In this document: positions 9,301 through 19,600 of the stretch, piece by piece
Numbering within the stretch: position 1 is the stretch's first letter
Layout of the letters: every line of letters starts with the position of its first letter
Source: an uncultured Bacteroidales bacterium
GTDB taxonomy: Bacteria; Bacteroidota; Bacteroidia; Bacteroidales; FEN-979
Reading direction: 5' to 3'
NCBI GenBank assembly: GCA_903916595.1
Contig: CAIWXI010000088.1
Span: 1 to 35,701 of the forward strand
DNA: 35,701 nt
The notes under the pieces: generated by a model
Told to the model about the DNA's origin: nothing
What the model saw: only the letters and a program-made list of their open reading frames with translations
Databases searched by the model: none
Program-made: the position numbers and the translations under genes

Positions 9301-10197
9301 TTTGGCCACCTGGGCATCGGTGAGGTCCCTGAAAAGCTGATCAGAGGAACATAAATACAGCTTTATTTTGCTGTCGGCATTATTGAGTGAACCGATGGCA
9401 TTCTTAACCGCCTCCAACGTGGGAGACCCGCCAATATCGCCGGTTCCGTAATATCTGTAATCAGCATAAACACCATATTTGGCGCCGTTACCGAGAACCC
9501 GGTCAACCCATTTTTTTACCGTGTCGCAACGGAATTCAACATCTCCGCCATAGTCAGTCGCATTGAGGGCAGCAAGCACTCCTTTACCATCGGGACCGTT
9601 CCAACGTCCAATATTAAAAGGAATGCCGATAGCAGAACCCCATTCCAGCTTCTGGGTAGAGAATCCTTTCACTCCGGCATGTGCAAGCGCCGAAGGCAGA
9701 TGCGCCTGAAAGCCGAAACAGTCAGGGAGAAGGAAATCCACACTTTCTTTTCCGAATTCAGAACGGAAATAATTGTTTCCGTATAGTACATGACGAATAA
9801 TTGATTCAGGAGAAGGGATGTTGGCGTCACATTCATCTACCGACGATCCGCCTACGAACCACCTGCCCTGACTGATGTATTTTTTAACTTTTTCGTAACG
9901 CTCGGGATAATATTCTTTCATCATTTTGTACCGCCTCGCACCGGAAAAAGTAAACACATAGGGTTTGTACTTCTCGAATAACAGGAAGTTGTCGTCCATC
10001 GTGGCTTTAATGTATTTATTGATCGTCTCCGCATAATCCCATCTCCATTCTGTATCGAGGTGCGCATAGGCAACAGTATACAACACAGGTTCAGTGTTGA
10101 GGTCATACTTGGGGGCAGCTTTCTTTACTTCTGGTTGCGACAACCCCTTTTCACAGAGAACGGACAGAAGACAAAAGAGAATAGTTATATATTTCAT
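6361..10197 (-). CDS. glycoside hydrolase family 38 alpha-mannosidase with C-terminal discoidin-like domain
   Basis: A 1278-residue exported enzyme. After a short signal peptide (residues ~1-20) the GH38 catalytic domain begins with AYAHLDTEWRW. H46 and D48 fit the zinc ligands of the family, D159 in LPDCFGF fits the catalytic nucleophile, and H370-D371 in HDILPGT fits the second metal-binding segment. The middle (about 440-840) corresponds to the beta-sandwich domains of GH38 enzymes. The last ~120 residues (DLQKEIEIDSIHLFAN through YYFREIDVFER) resemble an F5/8 type C carbohydrate-binding module, which makes the protein longer than typical family members. The expected reaction is retaining hydrolysis of alpha-mannosides outside the cytoplasm. 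It is the first gene of a three-gene minus-strand operon. No SusC/SusD pair or other polysaccharide-locus marker is visible nearby. Family confident, linkage specificity unknown. Confidence 0.9.
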   Translation of the reverse strand: MKYITILFCLLSVLCEKGLSQPEVKKAAPKYDLNTEPVLYTVAYAHLDTEWRWDYAETINKYIKATMDDNFLLFEKYKPYVFTFSGARRYKMMKEYYPERYEKVKKYISQGRWFVGGSSVDECDANIPSPESIIRHVLYGNNYFRSEFGKESVDFLLPDCFGFQAHLPSALAHAGVKGFSTQKLEWGSAIGIPFNIGRWNGPDGKGVLAALNATDYGGDVEFRCDTVKKWVDRVLGNGAKYGVYADYRYYGTGDIGGSPTLEAVKNAIGSLNNADSKIKLYLCSSDQLFRDLTDAQVAKLPTYTGDLLLTQHSAGSLTSQAYMKRWNRKNELLAQAAEPLAVVADLAGGIKYPQSQFNNAWWLVLGSQMHDILPGTCIPKAYEYAWNDEILGLNLFSGALQASAGSVIHGMDTRGKGQSVAVYNPLAISRKSLVGAELSYADSPPEFVKVFGPDDKEVPVQIQYRTKHSVHILFYATLPSMGISVFDVQPSAKPSEVKTALKATKNSLENEFLKVTVNVNGDISSIFDKRQNKEMLSAPARLEFLHEYPEFWPAWNMDWRDRKNPPIDYVKGPATISLVYNSNLSDVIKVERKGRNSDFTQYISLTAGQEIVVVRNEVAWQSKGVSLKASFPLTASNLNATYNLGLGTGERSTNNEKKYEVPSREWFDLTDKSGTFGVSILEDSKFGSDKPDDKTLRLTLLYTPHANFYHEQSSQDFGNHDFVYAIYPHKGDWRTALTEWQGRMLNQPVVAFVVPQHQGPLGKSFSIIKTSSSQIDIRAVKKAENNNDIIIRVQELLGKEIQNVEISFFSKVLTAAEVDGQERTKTEIQPVNGKLIISMDKYAIRSFRVQLEKPTEKLLTPTSIPLPLVYDEDVVSADNNKKNGKFDNNGISLPSELFPSALTVDGIEFTLGQKADGKKNAISCDGQKILLPRSGNYNRLYILASADSDTNGVFKAGSVKSNLRVQAYTGKIGQYDNRLWDKLGRLKGIEKGYIKRDEVAWFSTHVHKDTVNIPYQYAYLFKYSMPVSSAAGYVQLPQNKAIKIFAMTVCDDLSDQIVPSTLLYDDFTWKNPITLNLPLSYTNENAQALATCKISRNRTLNELPGRVTRKDYADLLESKGVTVNYYYTTSDTTVKKKPEQGMNLSPLVDGMYDLRPNDSVNDVWFDEGESRIWMDLQKEIEIDSIHLFANLNLHRGSEFFTLWGSNSATPPDANGDPKASGWTQMISVPPIDVWGNSKALYTILPDKGRTWRYLMWVSEDSGHGPYYFREIDVFERQK

Positions 10198-10331
10198 ATG
10201 TAAAAAATTTCGTTATAAAAACGGCAGTATTTTCCTCTTGAGCCGTTGCAAAAAACAATACCGGAAAAATCCAGGCAGGTTTTTTTTAATTTGTCCCGTA
10301 AAAATAGAAAAATTTTAATTGTGGAAATCTT

Positions 10332-10339
10332 TACCTTTG
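10332..10339 (+). promoter_or_regulatory. Bacteroidota-type -7 promoter element TACCTTTG
   Basis: TACCTTTG matches the TAnnTTTG -7 consensus used by the Bacteroidota primary sigma factor and lies 27 bases before the ATG at 10367. A TTG (10319-10321) stands upstream, closer than the usual 17-23 base spacing. It would drive the two thioredoxin-fold genes, leaving a leader of about 20 bases. Confidence 0.65.
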
Positions 10340-10366
10340 CATTCAATAATAAAAGAAGATTATTTT

Positions 10367-11506
10367 ATGAGAAAAATAGGGTTATTTCTACTGATCGGCG
10401 CTGTTTTGATTTCCTGTAAAGGGAAGACTGACAGCTACACGATCAACGGTAAAATTGTCGGCATCGACAGCGGCACGATCTATCTTCAAAAGTTTGCGGT
10501 TTCGGATTGGGTAAAGATCGATTCGGCTCAACTTCAGAAAGGAAGCTTTACTTTCAAGGGAAAGATTGGTCTTCCCGAGATGTGGTTCCTCACGGTTAAG
10601 GATAAGCAGGTGTTTTTACCTGTATTTGTCGAGAATGCAAATATCAACGTGGAGGTTTTTGCCGACAGTGTTGATAAGGCAAATATTTCAGGATCGGCAA
10701 CCCATGAGCTGTATAAAAAATACCAGAAACAAAGCGATAGTCTGAATAAACTGATGGAAGTCTGCTATAAAGACTACAAGGCTGCCAGTGATGCGAAAGA
10801 TACTTTAAAAATGAAAAAGGCCGACTCGGCCTCCGAATCCCTCGATAAAGCGGTTAAAGCCAACGTCATTGCTTTTGCAAAAGCAAACCCGGCTTCAGTG
10901 GTTGGTCCTTATCTGATCATGCGTTCAGCCTGGCAGTTTGACCTCCCGGAGCTGGAAGGAGTAGTTGTTTCATTTGATACCAGCCTGAACAGTTCTTCTT
11001 ATGTTGAAACAATCAAAAAGCGGATTGATGTTCTGAAATCTGTTGAGATCGGACAGCCTGCACCTGATTTTACAATGAACGACACAACGGGAAAACCGGT
11101 CGCCCTCTCTTCACTGAAAGGAAACGTATTACTGGTCGATTTTTGGGCATCATGGTGCGGCCCTTGTCGCGGAGAAAATCCCAATGTGGTAAAGGCGTTT
11201 AATGAATATCATCAGAAAGGCTTTGATATTCTCGGGGTATCTTTCGACAAGGATCATACAAAATGGGTTAAGGCTGTTAAGGATGACAACCTCACATGGA
11301 ATCATGTATCTGATCTGCAGGGCTGGGCAAATGCCGCCGGTAAAGAATACGGTATCATGTCTATTCCAGCAAATGTGCTGCTCGACAAAGACCAGAAGAT
11401 TGTTGCACGCAACCTGCGCGGTGAGGATCTTACAAAAAAACTTGCAGAACTCTTAGGCCCGCCCGCAGCAGAAAAAAAAGTTGTTGCCCGGAAAGTGAAA
11501 AAGTAA
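10367..11506 (+). CDS. DUF4369/TlpA-family thiol-disulfide oxidoreductase lipoprotein
   Basis: About 379 residues from the ATG at 10367; an upstream in-frame TTG (10319) is rejected because it overlaps the promoter and would bury the signal peptide. The N-terminus is a lipoprotein signal with a LISC lipobox (Cys17). Residues ~25-115 (YTINGKIVGIDSGTIYLQ) resemble the DUF4369 beta domain, followed by a charged helical linker. The C-terminal ~140 residues are a TlpA/thioredoxin domain: IGQPAPDFTMND, then the active site W263-C264-G-P-C267. The protein is expected to be anchored in the envelope, and a role in reducing or maturing exported thiol proteins is likely but the substrate is unknown. The next gene starts 4 bases after the stop and encodes a related fold, so both are probably co-transcribed. 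Confidence 0.88.
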   Translation: MRKIGLFLLIGAVLISCKGKTDSYTINGKIVGIDSGTIYLQKFAVSDWVKIDSAQLQKGSFTFKGKIGLPEMWFLTVKDKQVFLPVFVENANINVEVFADSVDKANISGSATHELYKKYQKQSDSLNKLMEVCYKDYKAASDAKDTLKMKKADSASESLDKAVKANVIAFAKANPASVVGPYLIMRSAWQFDLPELEGVVVSFDTSLNSSSYVETIKKRIDVLKSVEIGQPAPDFTMNDTTGKPVALSSLKGNVLLVDFWASWCGPCRGENPNVVKAFNEYHQKGFDILGVSFDKDHTKWVKAVKDDNLTWNHVSDLQGWANAAGKEYGIMSIPANVLLDKDQKIVARNLRGEDLTKKLAELLGPPAAEKKVVARKVKK

Positions 11507-11510
11507 AATA

Positions 11511-12890
11511 ATGAGAAAGGCTTTTCTCTCAGGATTTCTTTTTTTATCCTTTTTTGGTTTCGCACAGAACTCCATCGACGCTACCATTCACAGTCTCGGG
11601 AAGTCAAAGGTGTATCTGCTGAGTATCAACGGTGAACGGACCAGGGTAGCCGATTCCTGTCTGAGCGATTCGCTCGGCAGGCTTCATTTTAACCTTCCTT
11701 CGGGCTGTATACCAGGCTTATACCGGGTGGGCTGGAGTAAATCAGGTTTTGTGAACCTTATACTGAACAGGGAAAATGTAAAATTCGAGACCTGGGCCGG
11801 TAGCCCCCTCGATTCCCTGAAGATCCTCTCTTCACTTGAAAATCAGATCCTGCGAACGTTTACAGTTATGACAGGGATTAATCAGACGAAACTGGAATTA
11901 CTGATGCCGGTCGTGGATTTCTATCCCGTGAAAGATAAGTTTTACAGCTCGGTTTCAACCGAGTTTGAAACAATTCAGAAAGTTCAGCTCGCATTCCTTG
12001 ATTCTCTCACTCGTCTTTACCCGAATTCTTATGCGGTGAGAATGGAAAAGGTATTGCAAACCCCAAACATTCCCGGCTCTATGCCTGCAGCGACACGAAT
12101 GGAATTCCTGAAACAGCATTACTGGGATAAAGTGGATTTTACCGATACAGCCCTTCTCCACAGTAATGTATTTGCAGATAAGATCATATCCTACCTGGCA
12201 ATTTATCAGAACAACCGGTTTAACCAGAAACAACTTGAGACAGAATTCATCAAAGCAGTTACAATTGCCCTTGGCGCTGCCTCCGTGAACCCTGATATCT
12301 ATAAGTTCATGCTTGATTATCTGGTGGGAGGTTTTGACAAATATCATTTTGATGATGTGATAACCTATATTGCCGACAACTTCCAGGATCCATTTTCATG
12401 TGAAGATGCTGCACGTAAATCGGCATTACAGAAAAAACTGGATAATTTCAAGAAGCTGGCTGTCGGCAAAACCTCTCCCGACATTGAGGTTCCCGATTCA
12501 AAAGGCAACAAGATGAGATTGTTGTCTTTACGCAATGAATTTATTCTTCTCATCTTCTGGTCAACGCAGTGCCCCCATTGTACCGAGATGATGCCTAAAC
12601 TCAAAGCCTTTTATGATAAGCAGAAAACGAAGAGACTGGAAGTCATGGCCGTTTCTCTCGACACCAGCAAGGCCAGCTGGACTTCTTTTATAAAAACAGA
12701 GAAACTGAACTGGATCAATGTTTCGGAATTAAAGGGATATTTCGGAAAAGCCGAAGACGAATACAATGTTTATGCCACACCTACCATGTACCTTCTTGAC
12801 CGTGACAAAAAAATTATTGCAAAACCGATCACATGGAGAGAACTTGAGCAGGCGTTGAACCAGAATTTAAATAGCGAAGGAACGAAGTAG
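11511..12890 (+). CDS. TlpA/redoxin-like exported protein with CPHC active site
   Basis: 459 residues. A cleavable signal peptide (MRKAFLSGFLFLSFFGFAQ) lacks a lipobox Cys, unlike the preceding gene. The N-terminal ~100 residues form a DUF4369-like region (VYLLSINGERTRVADS), then comes a long helical middle (DUF5106-like; HYWDKVDFTDTALLHS), then a thioredoxin fold with VGKTSPDIEVPDS and the active site C354-P-H-C357 in FWSTQCPHC. CPHC is the DsbA-type dipeptide, usually more oxidising than CGPC, so the two adjacent proteins may have different redox duties. YATPTMYLLD carries the cis-Pro of the fold. The start is four bases after the previous stop. Family confident; partner and substrate unknown. 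Confidence 0.87.
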   Translation: MRKAFLSGFLFLSFFGFAQNSIDATIHSLGKSKVYLLSINGERTRVADSCLSDSLGRLHFNLPSGCIPGLYRVGWSKSGFVNLILNRENVKFETWAGSPLDSLKILSSLENQILRTFTVMTGINQTKLELLMPVVDFYPVKDKFYSSVSTEFETIQKVQLAFLDSLTRLYPNSYAVRMEKVLQTPNIPGSMPAATRMEFLKQHYWDKVDFTDTALLHSNVFADKIISYLAIYQNNRFNQKQLETEFIKAVTIALGAASVNPDIYKFMLDYLVGGFDKYHFDDVITYIADNFQDPFSCEDAARKSALQKKLDNFKKLAVGKTSPDIEVPDSKGNKMRLLSLRNEFILLIFWSTQCPHCTEMMPKLKAFYDKQKTKRLEVMAVSLDTSKASWTSFIKTEKLNWINVSELKGYFGKAEDEYNVYATPTMYLLDRDKKIIAKPITWRELEQALNQNLNSEGTK

Positions 12891-12892
12891 CG

Positions 12893-12970
12893 AAATGGTG
12901 AAATGGTGTTCGGCGAAGCCGTAATGAACACAAAAGAAATAAGCAATTCGTGAATAAATGGTGAAATAGT
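12893..12970. repeat. short AAATGGTG octamer copies flanking the TlpA-like/ruvA gap
   Basis: Two AAATGGTG units (12893-12908) begin two bases after the TAG stop, and another 1.9 units (12956-12970, last one degenerate) end directly at the ruvA ATG. The 47 bases between hold no recognisable gene. I see no promoter or terminator here. Confidence 0.8.
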
Positions 12971-13555
12971 ATGTACGAATATATTAAGGGTCGTTTGGTT
13001 GAGAAGAATGCTGCTTATGCGGTGATAGACTGCAATGGGGTGGGTTATTACCTTAACATTTCCGTGTATACGTATTCAAAATTAGGTGATGATGAAAATT
13101 GTCTGTTGTTCACTCACCTGGTAGTGAGAGAAGACGCCCATCTTCTCTTCGGATTTGCAGATACCTACGAGAGGGATCTTTTTCGCTATCTGATCAGTGT
13201 GTCGGGGGTAGGCGTAAACACAGCAAGGATTATTCTTTCATCGCTAAACCCAACGGAAGTGACCCAGGCCATTGTCGATGGAAATGCGCCTATGCTCCAG
13301 AGAATTAAGGGGATTGGAAGTAAAACTGCAGAGCGTATCATTATCGACTTAAAAAACAAACTCTCGAAGAGCCTGATTCCTTCAGAAAAATCAGGGGTTT
13401 TACACAATACAAACAGGGAAGAAGCGTTATCTGCATTAAGTATTTTGGGTTTTCCCAAAGCGCTGGCGGAGAAAGCATTAATCAAGATTATAGAAACAGA
13501 AGGCTCCGGCTTATCGGTGGAACAGCTTATCAAACAGGCGCTGAGAGTGTTATAG
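12971..13555 (+). CDS. ruvA: Holliday junction branch migration protein RuvA
   Basis: 194 residues, the usual length. The N-terminal OB-fold domain begins MYEYIKGRL with VIDCNGVGYYL. Two helix-hairpin-helix motifs follow: LISVSGVGVNTARIIL (~74-89) and LQRIKGIGSKTAERII (~109-124). Domain III (~145-194) supplies the RuvB contact (EALSALSILGF). RuvA tetramers bind four-way DNA junctions and load RuvB for branch migration in the cytoplasm. ruvB and ruvC are not in the window. The gene is followed by sprA after about 50 bases, a neighbourhood (ruvA-sprA-gcvH) that I recall from other Bacteroidota. Confidence 0.96.
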   Translation: MYEYIKGRLVEKNAAYAVIDCNGVGYYLNISVYTYSKLGDDENCLLFTHLVVREDAHLLFGFADTYERDLFRYLISVSGVGVNTARIILSSLNPTEVTQAIVDGNAPMLQRIKGIGSKTAERIIIDLKNKLSKSLIPSEKSGVLHNTNREEALSALSILGFPKALAEKALIKIIETEGSGLSVEQLIKQALRVL

Positions 13556-13608
13556 CGTTTGTTTGAATTGATTTCGCTCTATTTGGCTCATGGAACAAAA
13601 CGGTATTG

Positions 13609-16600
13609 GTGAATTACTTTAACATTGCTGTAAAAAACTGTCTTGTATTACTGGTTCTCCAAGGTTTTGCGATGACGTCCGTTGCCGGGCGGCCTTGGCA
13701 GAGCCTTGGATGGACAGGAGAACTTTTTGTTGCAGCCGATACAAATAAAATCTCTGATTCTACTCTGAAATTCCCTTTTTCCTATGACGCCACACTTCCG
13801 GGCGAGGGAAAAACCAGCCCGTTGTACCTGAAAAATCCCGCAAACATTAAAACCGTCGTGGAGTACGATCCCACCACGCATCAGTACTATAACCTATACA
13901 AGATTGGAAACGAAACATACAGGGTTCCTACAACCATGTCGTTCAGCGAGTATCAGGATCAGGATATGCAAAGCCTGCTTCAAAATTACTGGCAGGAAAG
14001 ATCTGAGGCGGCAGGGATGGATAATTCGAGAGGAGTAATCCCCAAGATCCATATTCCCGGAAAATTCTTTGAAACCATTTTTGGTAATAATACCGTTGAC
14101 ATTCGGGCTCAGGGCTCAGCCCAGATCAATTTCGGCATTATATCGAACCGAAGGGATGACCCTATGCTTAATACCCGTCAGAGGAGGCAGACCAATTTTG
14201 ATTTTAATGAAAAGATTCAGATGAATGTGGTCGCCAAGATTGGAGATAAGATCGAATTCAAGATCAACTACAATACCCAGGCCACGTTTGATTTCGAGAA
14301 TACGCTGAAGCTCAAGTATGAAGGGAAGGAAGATGATATAATTCAGCTCATCGAAGGCGGTAACGTTAGCATGCCGTTGAACACTACTCTCATAAAAGGA
14401 ACTGAAAGTCTGTTTGGGATAAAGACCAAACTCAGGTTTGGCCGCCTTACTGTAACCGCGCTGTATTCGCAGCAGAAAAGTGAGACCAAGAGCATCACCG
14501 TTCAGGGAAACGCCCAGACCAACCGGTTCAGGCTCAGGGCCGATGAATACGAAGATAATCGCCATTTCTTTATTTCCCAGGTTTTTCGCGGCCAGTATCG
14601 AGATGCATTAAAATCGCTTCCCATCATTAATTCTTCCGTGCAGATTCTTAAAATTGAAGTCTGGGTGACCAATATAGGCGCTGCTGTTACAGAGAACCGT
14701 AATATTGTTGCTTTCCAGGACCTGGGCGAATATGATCCTTACAACAAACAGCAGTTTTTTCCAGAGCCACCTAATGTTCGTCCTTCAAACAATTCGAATA
14801 CACTGTTTACCCGACTCATGTCAAATGCTGCCGACTCAGCTAAAGTCAGAAGTATAAATACAGTTACCAATTATCTTAAAGGCAGCCCCTATTTTTTGGT
14901 CTCAGGTGAAGATTTTGAGAAGATAGAAAGTGCCCGTAAACTTTTGCCCACCGAGTTTACTTTCAACCCTAAGCTTGGTTTTATTTCTCTGAATACCAAT
15001 CTGAATTCCGATCAGGTCCTTGCCGTTGCTTACCAATACCAGATTATCGGAGATCCTAAAATATATCAGGTTGGAGAGTTCTCAGATCAGGGCATCAATT
15101 CTCCTAACAGCCTCGTAGTTAAGCTGTTAAAAAGCACTGCGCTGAATACTAAGATTCCCATGTGGAACCTGATGATGAAGAACGTATATTCACTCGGGGC
15201 ATACCAGGTACAGTCGCAGGATTTCACAATGAATGTACTGTACAATGGGAATTCAAACGGTGTCCCTACGGCCTACATCAGTGAAAGCCGTATAAAAGGT
15301 GTTCCCCTGCTCAGGGTTTTGAATTTTGACAACCTGAATATGCAGATGAATCCACCTCCCGACGGCATGTTCGACTTTATCGATCAGGCGGCCACTATGG
15401 GAGGTACAATTCAGTCATCAAACGGAAGAATATTTTTTACTGTACTTGAGCCTTTCGGGCAGGCGCTGCGAGATTCTATCCTTGACCTCAACGACGAGAA
15501 AGCTTCCCGTGCGCTGGCTGATAAATACTGTTTTGATTCCTTGTATACCCTCACCAAATCCCAGGCGAGGCAATATCCTGATAAAAATAAATTTGTTATT
15601 GACGGCTTTTACAAGTCAACTACAGGCTCGGAGATCTCCCTGAATGCGCTTAATGTACCCCAGGGGTCGGTAAGGGTTACAGCCGGAGGTGTGCAGCTTA
15701 CCGAGAACGTCGATTTCACTGTTGATTATACACTTGGTCGGGTCAGGGTCATCAATGAAGGCCTTTTGAATTCAGGTACTCCGATCAATATTACGATGGA
15801 GAGCAATCAGATGTTTAACATCCAGACCAAACGCCTGATGGGAGCTCACCTGGATTACAAGCTAAACAAGGATTTATTTCTTGGAGCAACGGTCCTCAAC
15901 CTAAATGAGCGCCCTCTCACGCAAAAAGTAAACTACGGCGATGAACCCATGTCGAACACCATCTGGGGCTTTAACGTTTCGTACCGGACTCAGTCACGCC
16001 TCATCACCAGACTCGTCGATGCCCTTCCTTTCATTGCTACCAAAGCTCCTTCCAACGTAGCCATTGATGCTGAATTCGCCCAGTTTATCCCGGGTCATTC
16101 GCGATCTATCGGCAAAACAGGAACAACATATATCGACGACTTTGAAGGAGCCAAATCAACCATCGACCTGAAAAATATAGGCACATGGTATCTTGCCTCG
16201 ACTCCCCAACTGCAGACGTATCCGGGCATGTTCCCGGAAACAGCCGACACAGGTCTGGGCTACGGTTTTAACCGGGCGAAACTGGCGTGGTACATCATCG
16301 ACCCTTTGTTTTATGATAAAAACACAAGCCTTGTGCCTCCCAACGTCTCTCAGCAGGAGCTTTCGAGTAATTACGTGAGGCAGGTTTGGGAAACTGAAGT
16401 CTTCCCGAACAAGCAGCCACTGAATGGAGTTCCTGTGAACCTGGCTGTTTTAAACCTGGCCTATTATCCCAAGGATAAAGGCGCTTATAATTATGATGTT
16501 CAGCCTACTGCCTTTTCCAAAGGGCTTGACCCGAACGGGACTCTGGCTGATCCGGAGTCCCGGTGGGGAGGTATTATGCGCAGGATTGAAACTACCGATT

Positions 16601-19600
16601 TTGATGCTGCCAACGTTCAGTATATAGAATTCTGGATGATGGATCCCTTTGCTGACTCCAACACTACTAATGCAGGGGATCTTTATTTCAACCTCGGGGA
16701 TGTTTCTGAAGATATTTTAAGGGATGGACGGAAAAGCTATGAAAACGGACTACCCACAACTTCTCTTGTTACTAATGTGGATACAACCAGGTGGGGCAGG
16801 GTCCCGAGCCTGCAGGCATTGGTAGATGCCTTTGATAATGACCCTGCTTCAAGACCATACCAGGACGTTGGTTATGACGGTCTTATGGATGCCGATGAGC
16901 GTACTTTCTTCGAGTCCAGATATTTGAGCAAAGTAAGAAACACATTTGGACAGGGGTCCCAGGCTTATAAAAATGCAAATACAGACCCATCGGCCGATGA
17001 TTATCATTATTTCAGGGGAACCGACTATGACAATGACCCGGTATACGGCAGTGTGCTGCAGAGGTATAAAAAATTCAACGGACCTGAAGGTAACTCCCCC
17101 ACACAGTCGCAGTCGCCTGAGAGTTATCCCACACTTGCGACAACACTCCCTAATATTGAGGATATCAACAAGGATAACACTCTTAGCGAAGCTGAACGGT
17201 ATTACCAGTACGTGGTTCACCTCCGTCGCAACCAGATGCAGCCCGGGATGAATTACATAAACAACGTGTATTATGCGAGTAATATCCCCTTGGCTGACGG
17301 GCAAAAGGGAGGCGTAAAGTGGTACCAGTTCAAAATCCCCGTAAGAACACCCGATAAAGTTGTTGGTAACATTTCCGGATTCAACTCGATCCGTTTTATG
17401 CGACTATTCTTTAAGGGTTTTCAGGATAGTGTAGTTTGCCGTTTCGCCACTCTTGAACTGACCCGGGGAGAATGGAGAAATTACACGAATTCGCTGCTGG
17501 CACCCGGGGAATATATTCCCGATAATCAGCAAAATCAGACTACCTTCGATATTGCCACGGTAAGTATTGAGGAGAACGGCAGTAAGCAACCTATTCCTTA
17601 CGTGATGCCTCCGGGTATCCAGAGGGAAACCAACTGGGGCTCCACCAATAATCAGAAACTTAACGAACAGTCGATGTCGTTTAAGACCTGCAACCTGGTA
17701 GATGGAGATGCCCGCGGAGCTTATAAAACATGTGAATTCGATTTTCGTCAGTTCAAGTTCCTTAACATGTTCGTACATGCTGAAAAATCGATCGAAAGCC
17801 AGGATCTTAAAACAGGTGACCTTACTGTATTTATCCGTATAGGTTCCGATTTTACCAACAACTTCTATGAATATGAGATCCCCCTCCAGTTCACTCCCTG
17901 GGGGACAAGCGTGAATAACCCCGATGCCATATGGCCCGATGCAAATGCTTTCAATATAGACCTGGCCAGGCTGGTACAGGTTAAATACAACCGGTATGTG
18001 GTAATGGCCCAGCATGGGGAGAATATAAGCCTTTCGTATCCTTATTCTGAGATGGACGGGGTAAACAGGATCACTATTGTGGGATCCCCCACGATCAGCG
18101 ATGTAAAATCAATCATGATCGGGATAAGGAATCCGAAGAAAGGAGGCCAGAATAAAAATGACGACGGCCAGGAAAAATGTGCCGAAGTATGGGTTGATGA
18201 ACTCCGGCTTACCGGATTCAATAAACAGGGAGGTTGGGCTGCAACTGCAAGACTGGCTGTGGATCTGGCCGATTTTGGCCGTGTTCAGCTCACCGGAAGT
18301 TACTCTAGTTCAGGCTTTGGTTCTCTGGAGCAAAAGCAGACTGAACGTGCCATGGAAGCCATAACCATGTTCGGTTTTGACACAGATCTGGAACTTGGCA
18401 AATTTTTCGCGGCAAAAACCGGCATACGAATTCCCATGCATTTTGATTATTCCATGCAGAAAAACACACCCAAGTACGATCCCCTCAACCCCGATCTGTA
18501 TCTGTCGGATGTACTGAATATATATGACAACAAGGCACAGAAGGATTCTATACGGCAGCTCACCGAAGGGTATACCTACAGAAAGAATTTCAACTTCATG
18601 AATGTGAGGAAGGAAAGGACCAATGCTACAAGAAAACCGAAAATATACGACATCGAAAATTTCAACATCAGTTACGCTTATTCCGAAATCTTTCACCGGG
18701 ATGTAGATATAGAATATGATCTGAAAAAGAAATATACCGGAGGCTTCGGCTATAATTACAGCGCCCTTCCGCCGATAGTCACACCGTTCAGCAGGGCCAC
18801 CTTCCTTAAATCAAAATACCTTAGTCTCATCAGGGATTTCAATTTCTCTTATCTGCCCAAATCATTCTCCTTCAGGACCGATATGAACAGGGAATTCGAT
18901 GCCCGTAAGTTCAGGAATAAGACCCAGGCTATTGTTCCGATGCAAACCTTTTATATTAAACGTTGGGATTGGAGCAGGCTGTATGACCTTAAATGGGACC
19001 TCACAAAATCATTAAAGCTGAGCCTTGTTGCCAACGCTCAGGCATTTATCAATGAACCACCCGGGGTGATTGACCGATCAAACCGTTCACAGGTATGGGA
19101 TCAGGTTTTTTCGTTTGGAACCATGAATAACTATAATCAGGCATTTAGTGTTACCTGGGATGTTCCACTCGCAAAGATACCCATCCTCGACTGGATCACC
19201 GTGTCGGCAGGCTACCAGGGAAGCTATCGATGGACTGCCAATGCGCTTTCAGTTCAGGCTGCCTTCGGAAATATTGCCGAAAATAACAGCTCCAAAGTCC
19301 TTAACGGATCCTTCAATTTCGTGAACCTGTATAACAAAATCCCCTACCTTAAAAGGATCAATACAGGAGCGCAGAAAAACCCAAATAACGCCAGAGGTCC
19401 GTCAAGAATGCCTGAAAAAAATGCAAAGACAGCCAGCCAGGATTCCCTGAAAGAACTTAAGCCCAAGAAAGAAGTGGGGAAGATGATACTTGATGGAACA
19501 TTGCGTGTGCTTATGGCCATCCGCATGGCTAAATTTATGTACACTCAGTCGAACGGCATACAGCTTCCCGGTTTTTATCCCCGCCCTGAAATACTGGGTA

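Noticed and set aside
10201-10260. Weak inverted repeat AACGGC...GCCGTT in the divergent gap
   Set aside because: Six-base stem with a 16-base loop and no T tract; too weak to call a terminator or operator.
13590-13622. Short ORF from the ATG at 13590 before sprA
   Set aside because: Only ten codons, out of frame with sprA, with no sign of conservation; could be a leader peptide but nothing supports it.
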